64,000 nt of DNA from Leptolyngbya sp. SIO1E4 (GTDB taxonomy: Bacteria > Cyanobacteriota > Cyanobacteriia > Phormidesmidales > Phormidesmidaceae). Within the stretch, counting starts at the first letter, position 1; each line of letters begins with the position of its first letter. The notes below the pieces were generated by a model. It did not search any database. It was not told the origin of the DNA and worked only from the letters and a program-made list of their open reading frames with translations. The stretch is taken from assembly GCA_010672825.2 (NCBI GenBank), contig JAAHFU020000001.1:992001-1056000 (forward strand), in the 5' to 3' direction. Made by a program: the position numbers and the translations under genes. Shown here one piece after another: positions 44,454 through 53,380 of the stretch.

Positions 44454-44564
44454 GGGAATCGAACCCGCATCTCGACGGACAAAGGGGGGATCGTTAACAG
44501 CGATAACCTTCGTCCTGCGGCCCGTAAGGGCAAAACTGCGCTTTACCGTTAAGCCATCTACTCC
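44454..44564 (-). ncRNA. Y RNA (YrlA-like, tRNA-mimic), copy 1
   Basis: The ends pair as a tRNA acceptor (GGAGTAG/CTACTCC). A D-arm (GCTTAACGGTAAAGC) and a T-arm (GCGGGTTCGATTCCCGC) are present. In place of an anticodon arm there is an about 60-nt insert containing the Y-RNA-like GGACGAAGGTTATCG. Bacterial YrlA RNAs have just such a tRNA-like module plus a Ro-binding module. It is the copy nearest the Ro gene. Confidence 0.8.
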
Positions 44565-44617
44565 AAGGGGTGACAGGGGAGAGTCGACTGTCACCATGGA
44601 TATGAACAGTGGATGGC

Positions 44618-44932
44618 GTGTCAGGGGGGATTCGAACCCCCGACCTCCCGCGTGGTAGGCGATAACCCTCATTCTTCGACCCTTGCGGATAAGTGACCTT
44701 GGCCAGATCCAGCTCCTCGGTTTTTGCCTAATACCAGTTCTCGTTTCTAAAGCTACAGATCAGACCCCGCCCAGCCTCCCCTTGGCAAGGGGAGGTGCCG
44801 CAGGCGGTGGGGTGGCGATGTGTAGCACTGATTTGGAGAATTGGTATAAAAGGCAACTAACTTTCAAGGTCTAAATCGGCTGCGGTGATTGAACAAGGTG
44901 TTTAGGTGCTCTATCCTCTGAGCTACTGACAC
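44618..44932 (-). ncRNA. Y RNA (YrlA-like), copy 2, split by a MITE
   Basis: The 5' half (GTGTCAG then TAGCTCAGAGGATAGAGCA) lies at 44932-44908. The 3' half (T-arm GGGGGTTCGAATCCCCC and CTGACAC) lies at 44640-44618. The acceptor ends pair perfectly across 315 bp. The Ro-binding motif GTCGAAGAATGAGGGTTATCG lies at 44660-44682. Removing the MITE at 44731-44847 leaves about 198 nt, closer to a normal YrlA size. Confidence 0.75.
44731..44847. mobile_element. MITE inserted in Y RNA copy 2
   Basis: ATACCAGTTCTC and GAGAATTGGTAT are terminal inverted repeats (one mismatch) flanking a 117-bp GC-rich hairpin (CCTCCCCTTGGCAAGGGGAGG). TTA or TA flanks suggest a target duplication. No coding capacity. 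Confidence 0.75.
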
Positions 44933-44958
44933 TAGCGTCGATGGGTAGTGTCCTCGGA

Positions 44959-45085
44959 AGTCACAGGGAGGAGTCGAACCTCCGATGCTTGGGTCCCTAA
45001 TCGATAACCCTCATTCTTCGGCCCTTGCGGACAAGTGCGTGAATAAGGTGATATCCAAGTGCCTTACCGCTTGGCAACTGTCACT
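44959..45085 (-). ncRNA. Y RNA (YrlA-like, tRNA-mimic), copy 3
   Basis: The acceptor AGTGACA pairs with TGTGACT. A D-arm (GCCAAGCGGTAAGGC) and a T-arm (GGAGGTTCGACTCCTCC) are well formed. The insert holds GGGCCGAAGAATGAGGGTTATCG (45002-45024), close to the Ro-binding stem of animal Y RNAs. It is 127 nt long and the best preserved of the three copies. Confidence 0.82.
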
Positions 45086-45241
45086 TAGGAGTCGGCTCCT
45101 AAAAGGTCTTGCCCCATCGACACATTTAGAATAGGTGCGGTAACGCCCCCTAAGCCAAGGGGCTCTAGAAGCCCTGAAAAGCACACTGGGCAATGGTTTT
45201 ACAATTAGGGGGAGTTTGTCAGTTAGGGGGGGACCTCAACT

Positions 45242-48085
45242 TTGCCAAAATTGAGTTACGGACCCGCGGCCAAACAGCGGACATTGTCGTTGCTGCTGGC
45301 ATTGCTGGACTACGGTAATGACGAACTGGTTGTGGAGGATGAAACGGCACTGGAGCGCTTACGATCGCAACTCACCCTGCACTGGCCCACCGATCGCCAA
45401 CTCATCGTTCGCACGAAGGTCCGTAATCTGGAAACCCTAACTCAACTGGCACCTGGCGATCAACCCCTGGCGAATGCTCAGGTTAAAGCGGCGCTACATC
45501 ACCTGGAACATCACCTCGGGTTACTCGAAGACAATCGCACCAGCCGCCGTGGATCAGACACCTGGCACTTTACGCTGAATCTCTGGCATCACCGCCGCGA
45601 TCGCGCCGCCATCATCAAGCGCTTTCACGACGTTTGGGAACAGCAGCGCTCGGATACCTCGAAGCGCCAAACCCCGGCTGACTCGACTCCAGGCATGGAA
45701 ACGGCCCCCAACACTGATGACTGGCAAGACCTCTGCCGTCAAGCATTGAGTACTGCAGCCCACAATACGCTGACTACCAACGCCCTAAACGCTCCTGCGG
45801 GTCTCAGCTTTGAGCTGGCCGATCTGTATGTGCCCCTAAACCTCGTCGCGCGATCGCCCGATGCGCGTTCAACTGAAGATGAAGGCCCCAAGCCGATTGC
45901 ACCCACTCACCTCTTAGAAACGATTCGTCAGCAGGACATGTGTCGTGTCGCCATTGTGGGTGAGCCGGGGGCTGGCAAAACCACGCTGCTACAGCAGATA
46001 GCGCTGTGGGTGCTCGATCACACGGCTGACCTACCGATTCTGATTTCCCTGGCAGACTTGGGCGATCGCGCCCTCGAAGAGTACCTGCTGCACGACTGGT
46101 TAAAAATAGCGTTGGGCAAACGGACGGTACCGACTGAAACGCAGGAGGCGCTAGCGGACCATATCGAAGCAGGGCGGGTGTGGCTGCTGCTGGATGCGAT
46201 CGATGAAATGGCCACTTCAAACAGCCTGACCTTAACCACCCTGGCTAAGCAAATGGCGGGATGGTTGCGCCATGCCCGCTTTGTCGTGACCTGCCGCCTA
46301 AGTCTGTGGGATGGGGGTAAAAATGCGCTAGCCACCTTCCTGACCTATCGCCTGTTGGGGTACAACAGTCATCAACACCAAGTTGAAACGGTGATTCGTC
46401 GCTGGTTCCAGGCCAGTCCCGAGCAGGGCGAACAGCTCTGCCGTCAACTTGCCCGCCCAGAACGCAAAAGACTGCGGAGCACGATTCGCAATCCTCTCCG
46501 CCTCGCCCTACTCTGTCGTATTGGGGGGCAGGGGCAGCTGCCGGAGACGCAGCATCAGCTCTATCAGCAGTTTGTTACAGCCCTGTACGACTGGAAACAA
46601 GATTACTTTCCTACCCCCCTGATAGAACGGCAGCACCTGAATCGTCTATTAGCCAAGCTGGCCCTCACAGCCTTGACGCGATCGCTGTTTCAGCTGCCGC
46701 TGTCTCTCATAACCCAAACGCTAGCGCTGGAGGACCTGGAGCGACTTGATCGGGCTATCCAGCTGGGCTGGCTTACCCCCATCGCCAACACCGTCGGCGA
46801 GAAGGTTTATCGCTTTTCCCACAGCACGTTTCAGGATTATTTCGCAGCCCAGGCCATTGATCACTGGCAAGTGTTCACAACCCCACAAGGAGATACCCTG
46901 CCGATCTCGTCTCCTACCTGGCAGGCGGTGATCTTGCTATGGCTGGGCCGCGATGATATCCCCGATGCTGACAAGACAGCTTTGATGGATTATCTCGTCA
47001 CCTTCGAGGATGGATGCGGTGGCTTTTTTCGAGATCGCGCTCGGTTGTTGGCAGGGCGGGCGCTAGCGGAATATCCCAACTTTGCGGCAGGCAACCAGAT
47101 TATTGCCAACCTGCTGAGATGGCGACTCAACATCGGCAATCAGGTGCCGCCCATGCTAATTGAAGGTGCAAAGTCGGCGCTGGCTGAATCAGACCATGGC
47201 CGTGTGGTCAGAGCACTGGCGACCTTGGCACAAGATTCCACCCAGGCTCTCTTCAGCCGCTGGATAGCAGCCTACAGTTTGGGCCGTAGCTATGAACCCG
47301 ACAACCCAGTGGCGATAGCGACTCTCTCAGAGCTGCTACAGGCCGTTCGCCATATCAATCTCAAAATGGACCTGGCTCGTCACTTGGGCACTCTGGTTCC
47401 TGAGCATCCCGAGGCTGTCAACACATTAGTTGACATCATCGAAACGGCCTCACAGCAAACCATACAACGCAAAGCCGCTCTACGTTTGGCTAAAATTGCG
47501 CCCCATCATCCCCTGCCCATTACAACTTTCGAGCACATTCTGACCGGCACTCCGAGTATCCAATTGCGGCGCTCAACTATCGCCGCCCTCCAAGAGATAG
47601 CCCCCCATCATCCCTTGCTCGCGGCTGAGCCAGTTACGACTCATCAACAGTCGGCTCCTAAAAAGCGAAAAACACCCAAGCTACGTTCCCAACAACGTCC
47701 ACTCAATGCCCAAACTCGCATCGACAAAATTCTGGAGCTGCTGCAAACCACCTCAAAACCCAACATTCGCTTCAGCTTGGCCCGCCAGCTAGGGCAGTTA
47801 CAGCCTGGGCATCCGCAGGCGATCGCGGTTTTCTTCGAGTATTTGAGCAATCCTGAGCCCCTGTCTATGCTTAAACCTGTCTGTGACACGCTGCGAGACT
47901 GCCTCACCCCTGAGCAACTTCCTGGCATGGTTTCTCGGCTAAAGCCGCTTTATGAGGAGGCGATCGCAGCGGGAAATCAGGACTGCAAGCTGGCCTACTG
48001 TAAGCTGCTATGGGAATGGTCTGATGAACTGGGATATCCACAGTTTCGTGAGTGTTGGCATTCGCAGCAACAATGCTCGGAGTAG
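45242..48085 (+). CDS. NACHT-family STAND ATPase with HEAT repeats
   Basis: The protein has 947 residues from TTG 45242. The N-terminal about 130 residues (KQRTLSLLLALLDYGNDELVVED ... SDTWHFTLNLWHHRRD) form a module found ahead of other cyanobacterial STAND or effector proteins. The NACHT domain has Walker A GEPGAGKTT (240-248), Walker B LLLDAIDEM (315-323), a VVTCR sensor and a FSHSTFQDYFAAQAI block. The C-terminal half carries HEAT-like repeats. No obvious effector domain was recognised. NACHT proteins in bacteria include antiphage defence systems. It is divergent from the Ro/Y RNA module (156 bp). Confidence 0.9.
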   Translation: MPKLSYGPAAKQRTLSLLLALLDYGNDELVVEDETALERLRSQLTLHWPTDRQLIVRTKVRNLETLTQLAPGDQPLANAQVKAALHHLEHHLGLLEDNRTSRRGSDTWHFTLNLWHHRRDRAAIIKRFHDVWEQQRSDTSKRQTPADSTPGMETAPNTDDWQDLCRQALSTAAHNTLTTNALNAPAGLSFELADLYVPLNLVARSPDARSTEDEGPKPIAPTHLLETIRQQDMCRVAIVGEPGAGKTTLLQQIALWVLDHTADLPILISLADLGDRALEEYLLHDWLKIALGKRTVPTETQEALADHIEAGRVWLLLDAIDEMATSNSLTLTTLAKQMAGWLRHARFVVTCRLSLWDGGKNALATFLTYRLLGYNSHQHQVETVIRRWFQASPEQGEQLCRQLARPERKRLRSTIRNPLRLALLCRIGGQGQLPETQHQLYQQFVTALYDWKQDYFPTPLIERQHLNRLLAKLALTALTRSLFQLPLSLITQTLALEDLERLDRAIQLGWLTPIANTVGEKVYRFSHSTFQDYFAAQAIDHWQVFTTPQGDTLPISSPTWQAVILLWLGRDDIPDADKTALMDYLVTFEDGCGGFFRDRARLLAGRALAEYPNFAAGNQIIANLLRWRLNIGNQVPPMLIEGAKSALAESDHGRVVRALATLAQDSTQALFSRWIAAYSLGRSYEPDNPVAIATLSELLQAVRHINLKMDLARHLGTLVPEHPEAVNTLVDIIETASQQTIQRKAALRLAKIAPHHPLPITTFEHILTGTPSIQLRRSTIAALQEIAPHHPLLAAEPVTTHQQSAPKKRKTPKLRSQQRPLNAQTRIDKILELLQTTSKPNIRFSLARQLGQLQPGHPQAIAVFFEYLSNPEPLSMLKPVCDTLRDCLTPEQLPGMVSRLKPLYEEAIAAGNQDCKLAYCKLLWEWSDELGYPQFRECWHSQQQCSE

Positions 48086-48174
48086 AATGCAAAATTTTGT
48101 GGCAACGTCATCGCTTAAACGGTTAAAACGCGGGATTTTCGGCAAAATTTGCTTGCATAGCTCAGGCAACAACC

Positions 48175-49590
48175 ATGACCCAGGTACTGATTAAGGGTGG
48201 GCGCATTATCACCGCTGTAGACGATTACCTCGGCGACATCTTGATTCGGGCCGGACGCATTGAGGCCATTGGTCGCGACTTAGTCGTTGAAGACGCCGAG
48301 CATCATGATGCCACAGGGCTGCTGGTTTTTCCTGGAGGTATCGATGCCCACGTCCATATGGAAACGCCGATGGGCAACGATATTTACACCTGCGACACCT
48401 TTGAAACCGGGACAGTCTCAGCAGCCTTTGGGGGCACCACCACAATCATCGACTTTGCCCAACAGTTTCACAACGACAGCCCCAAAGCTGCCCTCGATCG
48501 CCGCCTCGCCGCTGCCGAACCCCAGTGCTGTGTCGACTATGCTTTCCACGTCATTCTGACCGACGTTAACCCCAGCTCGCTATCAGAACTGCCCGATCTG
48601 ATCAACCAGGACGGTGTGTCTAGCTTCAAGATGTACATGGCCTATCCTGGCGTGCTGATGGTAGATGATGCCGCCATTTTTAGAACCATGCGCAAGGTTG
48701 GTGGCCATGGGGGCATGGTCATCCTGCATGCAGAAAATGGCGCCGTCATTCAAGCGCTGATCGAAGAAGCCCTGGAGCAGGGCAACACTTCGCCCCAGTA
48801 TCACCAGCTCACCCGCCCCAGCCTGATGGAAGGGGAAGCCGCGCACCGGGTAATTCGCATTGCTGAACTGGCCGAGATTCCGGTTTACATCGTCCACCTG
48901 TCGTCAGAGGAGGCTCTGCAGGCAGTGGTTGAGGCCCGCGATCGCGGCATCCATGCCTTTGCTGAAACCTGCCCCCACTACCTATTTCTCGACAAGTCAG
49001 AATACGATCGCCCCGGCTTTGAGGCAGCCAAATATGTGATGACGCCGCCCCTGCGCACCCACCAGTGCCAACATGCCCTGTGGCGAGGGCTCAAGTTCGA
49101 TGATCTGCAGCTGGTTGCCACCGATCACTGCCCCTTCTGCTTCAAAGAAAATCCCTTAGGCATTCTGCGATCGAAGCAGTTTGGCCGCGACGACTTTTCT
49201 AAAATCCCCAATGGGGCACCAGGGGTAGAACTGCGGCTATCGCTACTGTTTGACGGCGGCGTACGGGCCGGGCACATCAACCTGAATCGCTTTGTCCAGC
49301 TGACGTCCACAGCACCCGCCAAGATGTTTGGCCTGTTTCCCCGGAAAGGGGCGATCGCGATCGGCAGCGATGCCGACCTGGTGCTTTTCGACCCCCATGA
49401 AACCCATACCCTCAGCGCCAGCAACCACCACTCTCGGGTGGACTACTCCCTGTTCGAAGGGCGAGAAGTCACCGGCAAGGTGAAGAAGGTCTTTCTGCGG
49501 GGGCAGTGTATCGTGGATGGCGATCAGTGGTTGGGCAAACCTGGGATGGGGCAGTATCAGCATCGGGCCGCGTCCGGTCGAGTGCTGTAA
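48175..49590 (+). CDS. hydA: Dihydropyrimidinase / D-hydantoinase
   Basis: The protein has 471 residues of the cyclic amidohydrolase family. Metal-binding GGIDAHVHME (about 55), the carboxylated Lys in SSFKMYMAYPG (about 155), the His ligands near VILHAENG and IVHLSS, and the Asp in VATDHCPFCFKENP are all present. It hydrolyses the dihydropyrimidine ring (uracil/thymine catabolism) or hydantoins. The specificity loop is not diagnostic. It follows the NACHT gene on the same strand but is probably independent. Confidence 0.93.
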   Translation: MTQVLIKGGRIITAVDDYLGDILIRAGRIEAIGRDLVVEDAEHHDATGLLVFPGGIDAHVHMETPMGNDIYTCDTFETGTVSAAFGGTTTIIDFAQQFHNDSPKAALDRRLAAAEPQCCVDYAFHVILTDVNPSSLSELPDLINQDGVSSFKMYMAYPGVLMVDDAAIFRTMRKVGGHGGMVILHAENGAVIQALIEEALEQGNTSPQYHQLTRPSLMEGEAAHRVIRIAELAEIPVYIVHLSSEEALQAVVEARDRGIHAFAETCPHYLFLDKSEYDRPGFEAAKYVMTPPLRTHQCQHALWRGLKFDDLQLVATDHCPFCFKENPLGILRSKQFGRDDFSKIPNGAPGVELRLSLLFDGGVRAGHINLNRFVQLTSTAPAKMFGLFPRKGAIAIGSDADLVLFDPHETHTLSASNHHSRVDYSLFEGREVTGKVKKVFLRGQCIVDGDQWLGKPGMGQYQHRAASGRVL

Positions 49591-49599
49591 TTTTGGGAA

Positions 49600-49672
49600 A
49601 GCACGCCCCAGGCCTTAAATCCTAACCCCTGCCTTGACCCAGCTGTGCTGGACTCAACTGAACAAGGTTACA
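49600..49672 (-). repeat. TATAGC/heptad element, degenerate
   Basis: The right half (CTGCCTTGACC...CTGGACTCAACTGAACAAGG) is recognisable; the heptad core is reduced to CCTAACCCC. Confidence 0.55.
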
Positions 49673-49813
49673 GGTAAGGAATCAGCACTCACCTTAAAAT
49701 AGCCAGTCGCGCAAAAGAAACCAACTGGACATCCGGTGTATAACCACGCGGACGATGCTGCATGAAATGTGCAAAGCCAGACTGAACATATGCTCTCAAC
49801 GAGGTCTGAGTGA

Positions 49814-50332
49814 ATGTCTGCATTTCAGCTGTTTTTGAAACTTGGTTTTAAGCTTGCCATGGGGTTGGGATTGGGTTTGGGCAGTGTGTTGGCAACAACG
49901 ATGGCGCTGGCGGCACCTGCACCTGTGTTCGAGCCCATTCTTGACGATATTGCTGGCGATCGCACTGTGCGCCTCCCGACGACGGTTCCGTCCGATGTTG
50001 AGCTATATCCATCGGTGATGGAGCATTTTGGCATGGTCATCCTTTACCTCAGTCCAGAGCCTGACTGTGATGATTCAGCGTGCAGAGTACTCACGATCAT
50101 CAAAACCGTAGAACCTCCCTACTGGCCCCCAGAAAATGAGGATCCCAACGCAACAGTAGATTTAGGGAACGATGTGCAAGGCTATTCTTGGGGCAACCAG
50201 GGGATTGGCTCAGTGCAGTGGATTCAGGATGGCTGGCTCTATGCCCTGGGTTACGATGAGGCAATGTTCTCAGAAGCAGAGGCGATCGCCATGGCCACCT
50301 CGATGGCAAGCCAGTCTTTAGATACGCCTTAA
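49814..50332 (+). CDS. Exported protein of unknown function
   Basis: The protein has 172 residues. A signal peptide (about 1-34, LGLGLGSVLATTMALAAPA) precedes a small acidic domain with two Cys residues (CDDSACRV) and a C-terminal helix (SEAEAIAMATSMASQSL). No family was recognised. It is probably periplasmic and transcribed alone. Confidence 0.7.
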   Translation: MSAFQLFLKLGFKLAMGLGLGLGSVLATTMALAAPAPVFEPILDDIAGDRTVRLPTTVPSDVELYPSVMEHFGMVILYLSPEPDCDDSACRVLTIIKTVEPPYWPPENEDPNATVDLGNDVQGYSWGNQGIGSVQWIQDGWLYALGYDEAMFSEAEAIAMATSMASQSLDTP

Positions 50333-50538
50333 AGGTCAGCTAATCCAGCGATCTGGTCACGTTCCATGGCGTCCCTATTTCACGAATTTTGGGGGCAAAG
50401 TGACATTGATCCAGCGGAACCAGATCTACATCCCGATTGAGATGTAGGGATAGAGACTATCAAATTCAGCTAAACACACGGTGTTAGAAATTTTGAATGC
50501 ACCTGTAGGGGCAGCAAATTTGCTGTCCCTAGCAAGTT

Positions 50539-50634
50539 TATAGCGGTGTGCATTTGGATCAAGCACACCCTAGACCCCAAACCCTAGGCCCTGCCTTCAC
50601 CAAAACGTACTGGATTGACTTGAATAGGGCTATA
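50539..50634 (-). repeat. TATAGC/heptad repeat element
   Basis: Complete copy (TATAGCGGTGTGCATTTGGA ... AATAGGGCTATA). It forms a tandem pair with the next copy, 60 bp away. The region 50333-50538 holds nothing else recognised. Confidence 0.8.
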
Positions 50635-50694
50635 TTGGCCAAAAGTCAGCGCACATCACCGAGCAATGGGTTCAAAACCTGCCCTTATCGATAA

Positions 50695-50790
50695 TACAGC
50701 GGTGTGCATTTGGATCAAGTACACCCTAGACCCCAAACCCTAGACCCCGCCTTCACCAAAATGTACTGGATTGAACTGAATAGGGCTATA
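50695..50790 (-). repeat. TATAGC/heptad repeat element
   Basis: It is almost identical to the copy at 50539 and in the same orientation, suggesting a recent duplication. Confidence 0.8.
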
Positions 50791-50968
50791 TGTTTGCGAG
50801 AGATGCCCTAAAGCCTCAGCTCTGCCATAAGGTAGCAACTCACCCATAGCCCATCCATCAAGAATTGATATTAAATGGAGCAGGGCTAGGGGTCGAGCAT
50901 CCGGAAAGGCAACACCCCCCTCTGAAACTCCAGAGTAGGCACCCTCCGGAAAGGAGTACTTGCAGAAT

Positions 50969-53353
50969 ATGGCGGAACGGGGGCAGTACCATGGGCAGCG
51001 CCTGACGGCACAGACGGTGTTGCGGCGCTACGCAGCGGGAGAGCGAGACTTTCGCGGGGCAATTCTGCGAGGCTGCAATTTTCGCGGCGCGGAGCTGTCG
51101 GGGGCAGATTTTAGCGGGGCGGATATTCGCAGTGCCCGGTTTGTGGCGGCGACCCTGCGGGGGGCAAAGCTTTGTCATGCCCAAGCAGGGCTGCAGCGAC
51201 GGTGGGTGATCGGTCAACTGGCAGGGGTCATCGTGATTGCCGCACTGGCAGGGTTGTTGCAAGGGTTTGCCGGTGCCTGGGTTGGGTTCTTTTTTACAAC
51301 AGATAATCCCGGAGATCTCGTTATCGCGATCGCGAGCGTCATCGTGATGATCATTGTTTTTGGTACGCTCGCCCGCCAGGGGTTCACGCTAAAAGCCCTG
51401 GGGAGCATCGCTGTCGCTTTCGCTGGCGCTGGCGCTGGCGCTGTCGCTGTCGTTGGCGCTGGCGCTGGCGCTGGCGCTGTCGCTGGCGCTGGCGCTGGCG
51501 CTGGCGCTGGCGCTGTCGCTGTCGCTTTCGCTGGCGCTTTCGCTGGCGCTTTCGCTGTTGCTGTCGCTGTTGCTGTCGCTGTCGCTTTCGCTTTCGCTGG
51601 CGCTTTCGCTGGCGCTGGCGCTTTCGCTTTCGCTGGCGCTTTCGCTGGTGCCAGCCTATTACTTTCAATCTATATCAATCGCTGCATCCATAGGCTAGAC
51701 CCGAAATTCGAAAATCTTCGCATCATCGGCCTCGCCTTTGCGGCCCTGGGCGGCACCACCTTCAGCGGCGCTGACCTGACGGGTGCCACCTTTGCCCATG
51801 CCCATCTCAAAAGTACCAACTTCGCGGATTCTCGCCAGCGCCCCACCACCCTCACCCACGTCCGCTGGCGCCAGGCTCAAAACCTAGACCGTGCCCGCCT
51901 CGGCACTAGCCCCCTGCAAGATCCCCGCGTCCGCGCCCTGCTCACCACCCTCAATGGCACTGACCAAGACCTGGCCAATGCTGACCTGCGCGGCGTTAAC
52001 CTGGCCGGGGCTCAACTCCACCGCGCTAATCTAAAAGGCGCTAACATCAACGGGGCCACCCTGCACGGGGCCGAGCTACACGGGGCCAACCTCACCCAAG
52101 CCCAGTGCATCGCCACCAACTTCACCGCCGCCCACCTCACCGCCGCCTGTCTAGAAGCCTGGAACATCGACAGCACCACGATTCTGCAAGACCTGGATTG
52201 TCAATACGTTTACCTGCTAGAGCACCCCGATGCCAGAGGCAATCGGGAACGCCGTCCCCACCACCCCGACAAAGACTTTCAACCCGGCGACTTCGAGAAA
52301 CTCTTCAAAGCGCTGAATGATCAGGTGCAAATTCTGATTCGCTATGGCATTCAGCCGGAAGCGTTTGCTGTCGCGTTCCATCAGCTGATGGAAACCTACG
52401 CAGACATTACCCCCGACTCCATCCGAGGCATTGAAAAACGGGGAGATGATGTGCTGCTCACGGTGCAAACCTCAGAAAATTTAGATAAAGGCGCTGTTGA
52501 GCAAACCTTTGAGGCAGAGTATCAAGCCCGCCTTGGCCTTCTGAGTGACCAAGCTGCTAAAAGCCTCAGCTTAGTCAATGTTGAACAGGGGGCGATCATT
52601 CGGCGTGTTGAGGCTCACTACGAAGTCCAGCTTCAGATGAAGGAAGAAGAGATTTCAATTCTTAAAGAGGCCATTGAACGGGTACGGACAGAGCGGGAAG
52701 CAGACCGGCAAACCCTGATTCAGCAATACGAAGCCGAACTGACTGCCTTAAAGACCGAGTATCAAGACTCGATGGATGCTTTAGCGCAAGATTACGACCA
52801 TAAAGCCCAGCAGCTTGAGGAAAAGTACCAGGCTCAATTGGAACAGCAAAATGTTCATGCCACAAAGATGCACGAGCTATTGAAAATTTCCCTAGAGCAA
52901 AAAATTATTGTCAAAACTGAGGCCCATGCCATGAACCACAGCAACAATCCCAACATCACCACCAGTGACGGCAGCGTTTATGCCGGTCGCGATATCAGCC
53001 TCTCTGGCAGCACCCTCAACCTGGGCGAAATCAGCGGTCAGGTCAGCAACCAAATTAACCAGCTGTCCGAGGCTGCTCCCAGCAGCGACCAGCCCAGCCT
53101 GAAAAACATCCTGACTCAACTGCAAGCGGCAATTGAGCAAGACGCTGAACTCAGCGCTGACGAAAAAGCCGAAGCCCTGGGCGAGATCGGCAAACTCGCT
53201 AAAGCAGGCAGCGACCCCCAAGCAGCCAAAATGAAGGGCCTGGCAAAACGAGCCACCGCCACCCTCAAATCCATCGCTGAAACCCTGACCGATGCGTCGA
53301 AGCTAGCCACCGCCTGTAAAACCCTGCTGCCAACGCTGGTGGCACTGTTCTAA
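50969..53353 (+). CDS. Pentapeptide-repeat membrane protein with Ala-X microsatellite segment
   Basis: The protein has about 794 residues (ATG 50969; TTG 50960 is also possible because AAGGAG is only 3 nt away). Short pentapeptide repeats (about 27-68) are followed by hydrophobic segments (about 75-140) and then 81 codons of strictly alternating Ala with Gly/Val/Phe (148-228). More pentapeptides follow (about 260-390, ANLKGANINGATLHGAEL), then a long coiled coil (about 510-640). The C-terminus (about 655-794) has NPNITTSDGSVYAGRDISLSGS followed by helices. The hydrophobic tract could span the membrane repeatedly. The function is unknown. Confidence 0.88.
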   Translation: MAERGQYHGQRLTAQTVLRRYAAGERDFRGAILRGCNFRGAELSGADFSGADIRSARFVAATLRGAKLCHAQAGLQRRWVIGQLAGVIVIAALAGLLQGFAGAWVGFFFTTDNPGDLVIAIASVIVMIIVFGTLARQGFTLKALGSIAVAFAGAGAGAVAVVGAGAGAGAVAGAGAGAGAGAVAVAFAGAFAGAFAVAVAVAVAVAFAFAGAFAGAGAFAFAGAFAGASLLLSIYINRCIHRLDPKFENLRIIGLAFAALGGTTFSGADLTGATFAHAHLKSTNFADSRQRPTTLTHVRWRQAQNLDRARLGTSPLQDPRVRALLTTLNGTDQDLANADLRGVNLAGAQLHRANLKGANINGATLHGAELHGANLTQAQCIATNFTAAHLTAACLEAWNIDSTTILQDLDCQYVYLLEHPDARGNRERRPHHPDKDFQPGDFEKLFKALNDQVQILIRYGIQPEAFAVAFHQLMETYADITPDSIRGIEKRGDDVLLTVQTSENLDKGAVEQTFEAEYQARLGLLSDQAAKSLSLVNVEQGAIIRRVEAHYEVQLQMKEEEISILKEAIERVRTEREADRQTLIQQYEAELTALKTEYQDSMDALAQDYDHKAQQLEEKYQAQLEQQNVHATKMHELLKISLEQKIIVKTEAHAMNHSNNPNITTSDGSVYAGRDISLSGSTLNLGEISGQVSNQINQLSEAAPSSDQPSLKNILTQLQAAIEQDAELSADEKAEALGEIGKLAKAGSDPQAAKMKGLAKRATATLKSIAETLTDASKLATACKTLLPTLVALF
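51410..51652 (+). repeat. In-frame GCT-NNC hexanucleotide microsatellite
   Basis: About 40 units of GCTGGC, GCTGTC or GCTTTC encode (Ala-Gly/Val/Phe)n. Because the unit is 6 bp, expansion or contraction keeps the frame and changes the length of a hydrophobic segment. Confidence 0.9.
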
Positions 53354-53380
53354 CACCTCATCTTTCCGGTTATTGTCTCC

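Noticed and set aside
44362-44672. Short open frames on both strands over the tRNA-like region
   Set aside because: They overlap the Y RNA structures and have no protein-like pattern; the RNA interpretation explains the conserved positions.
44454-45085. Ordinary tRNA genes
   Set aside because: D-arm, T-arm and acceptor ends fit, but there is no normal anticodon arm; an insert of 50 nt or more with a Y-RNA motif replaces it.
51384-51668. Minus-strand open frame encoding (Lys/Gln-Arg)n
   Set aside because: It is the reverse reading of the GCT-NNC microsatellite, and the plus-strand gene is clearly the coding one.
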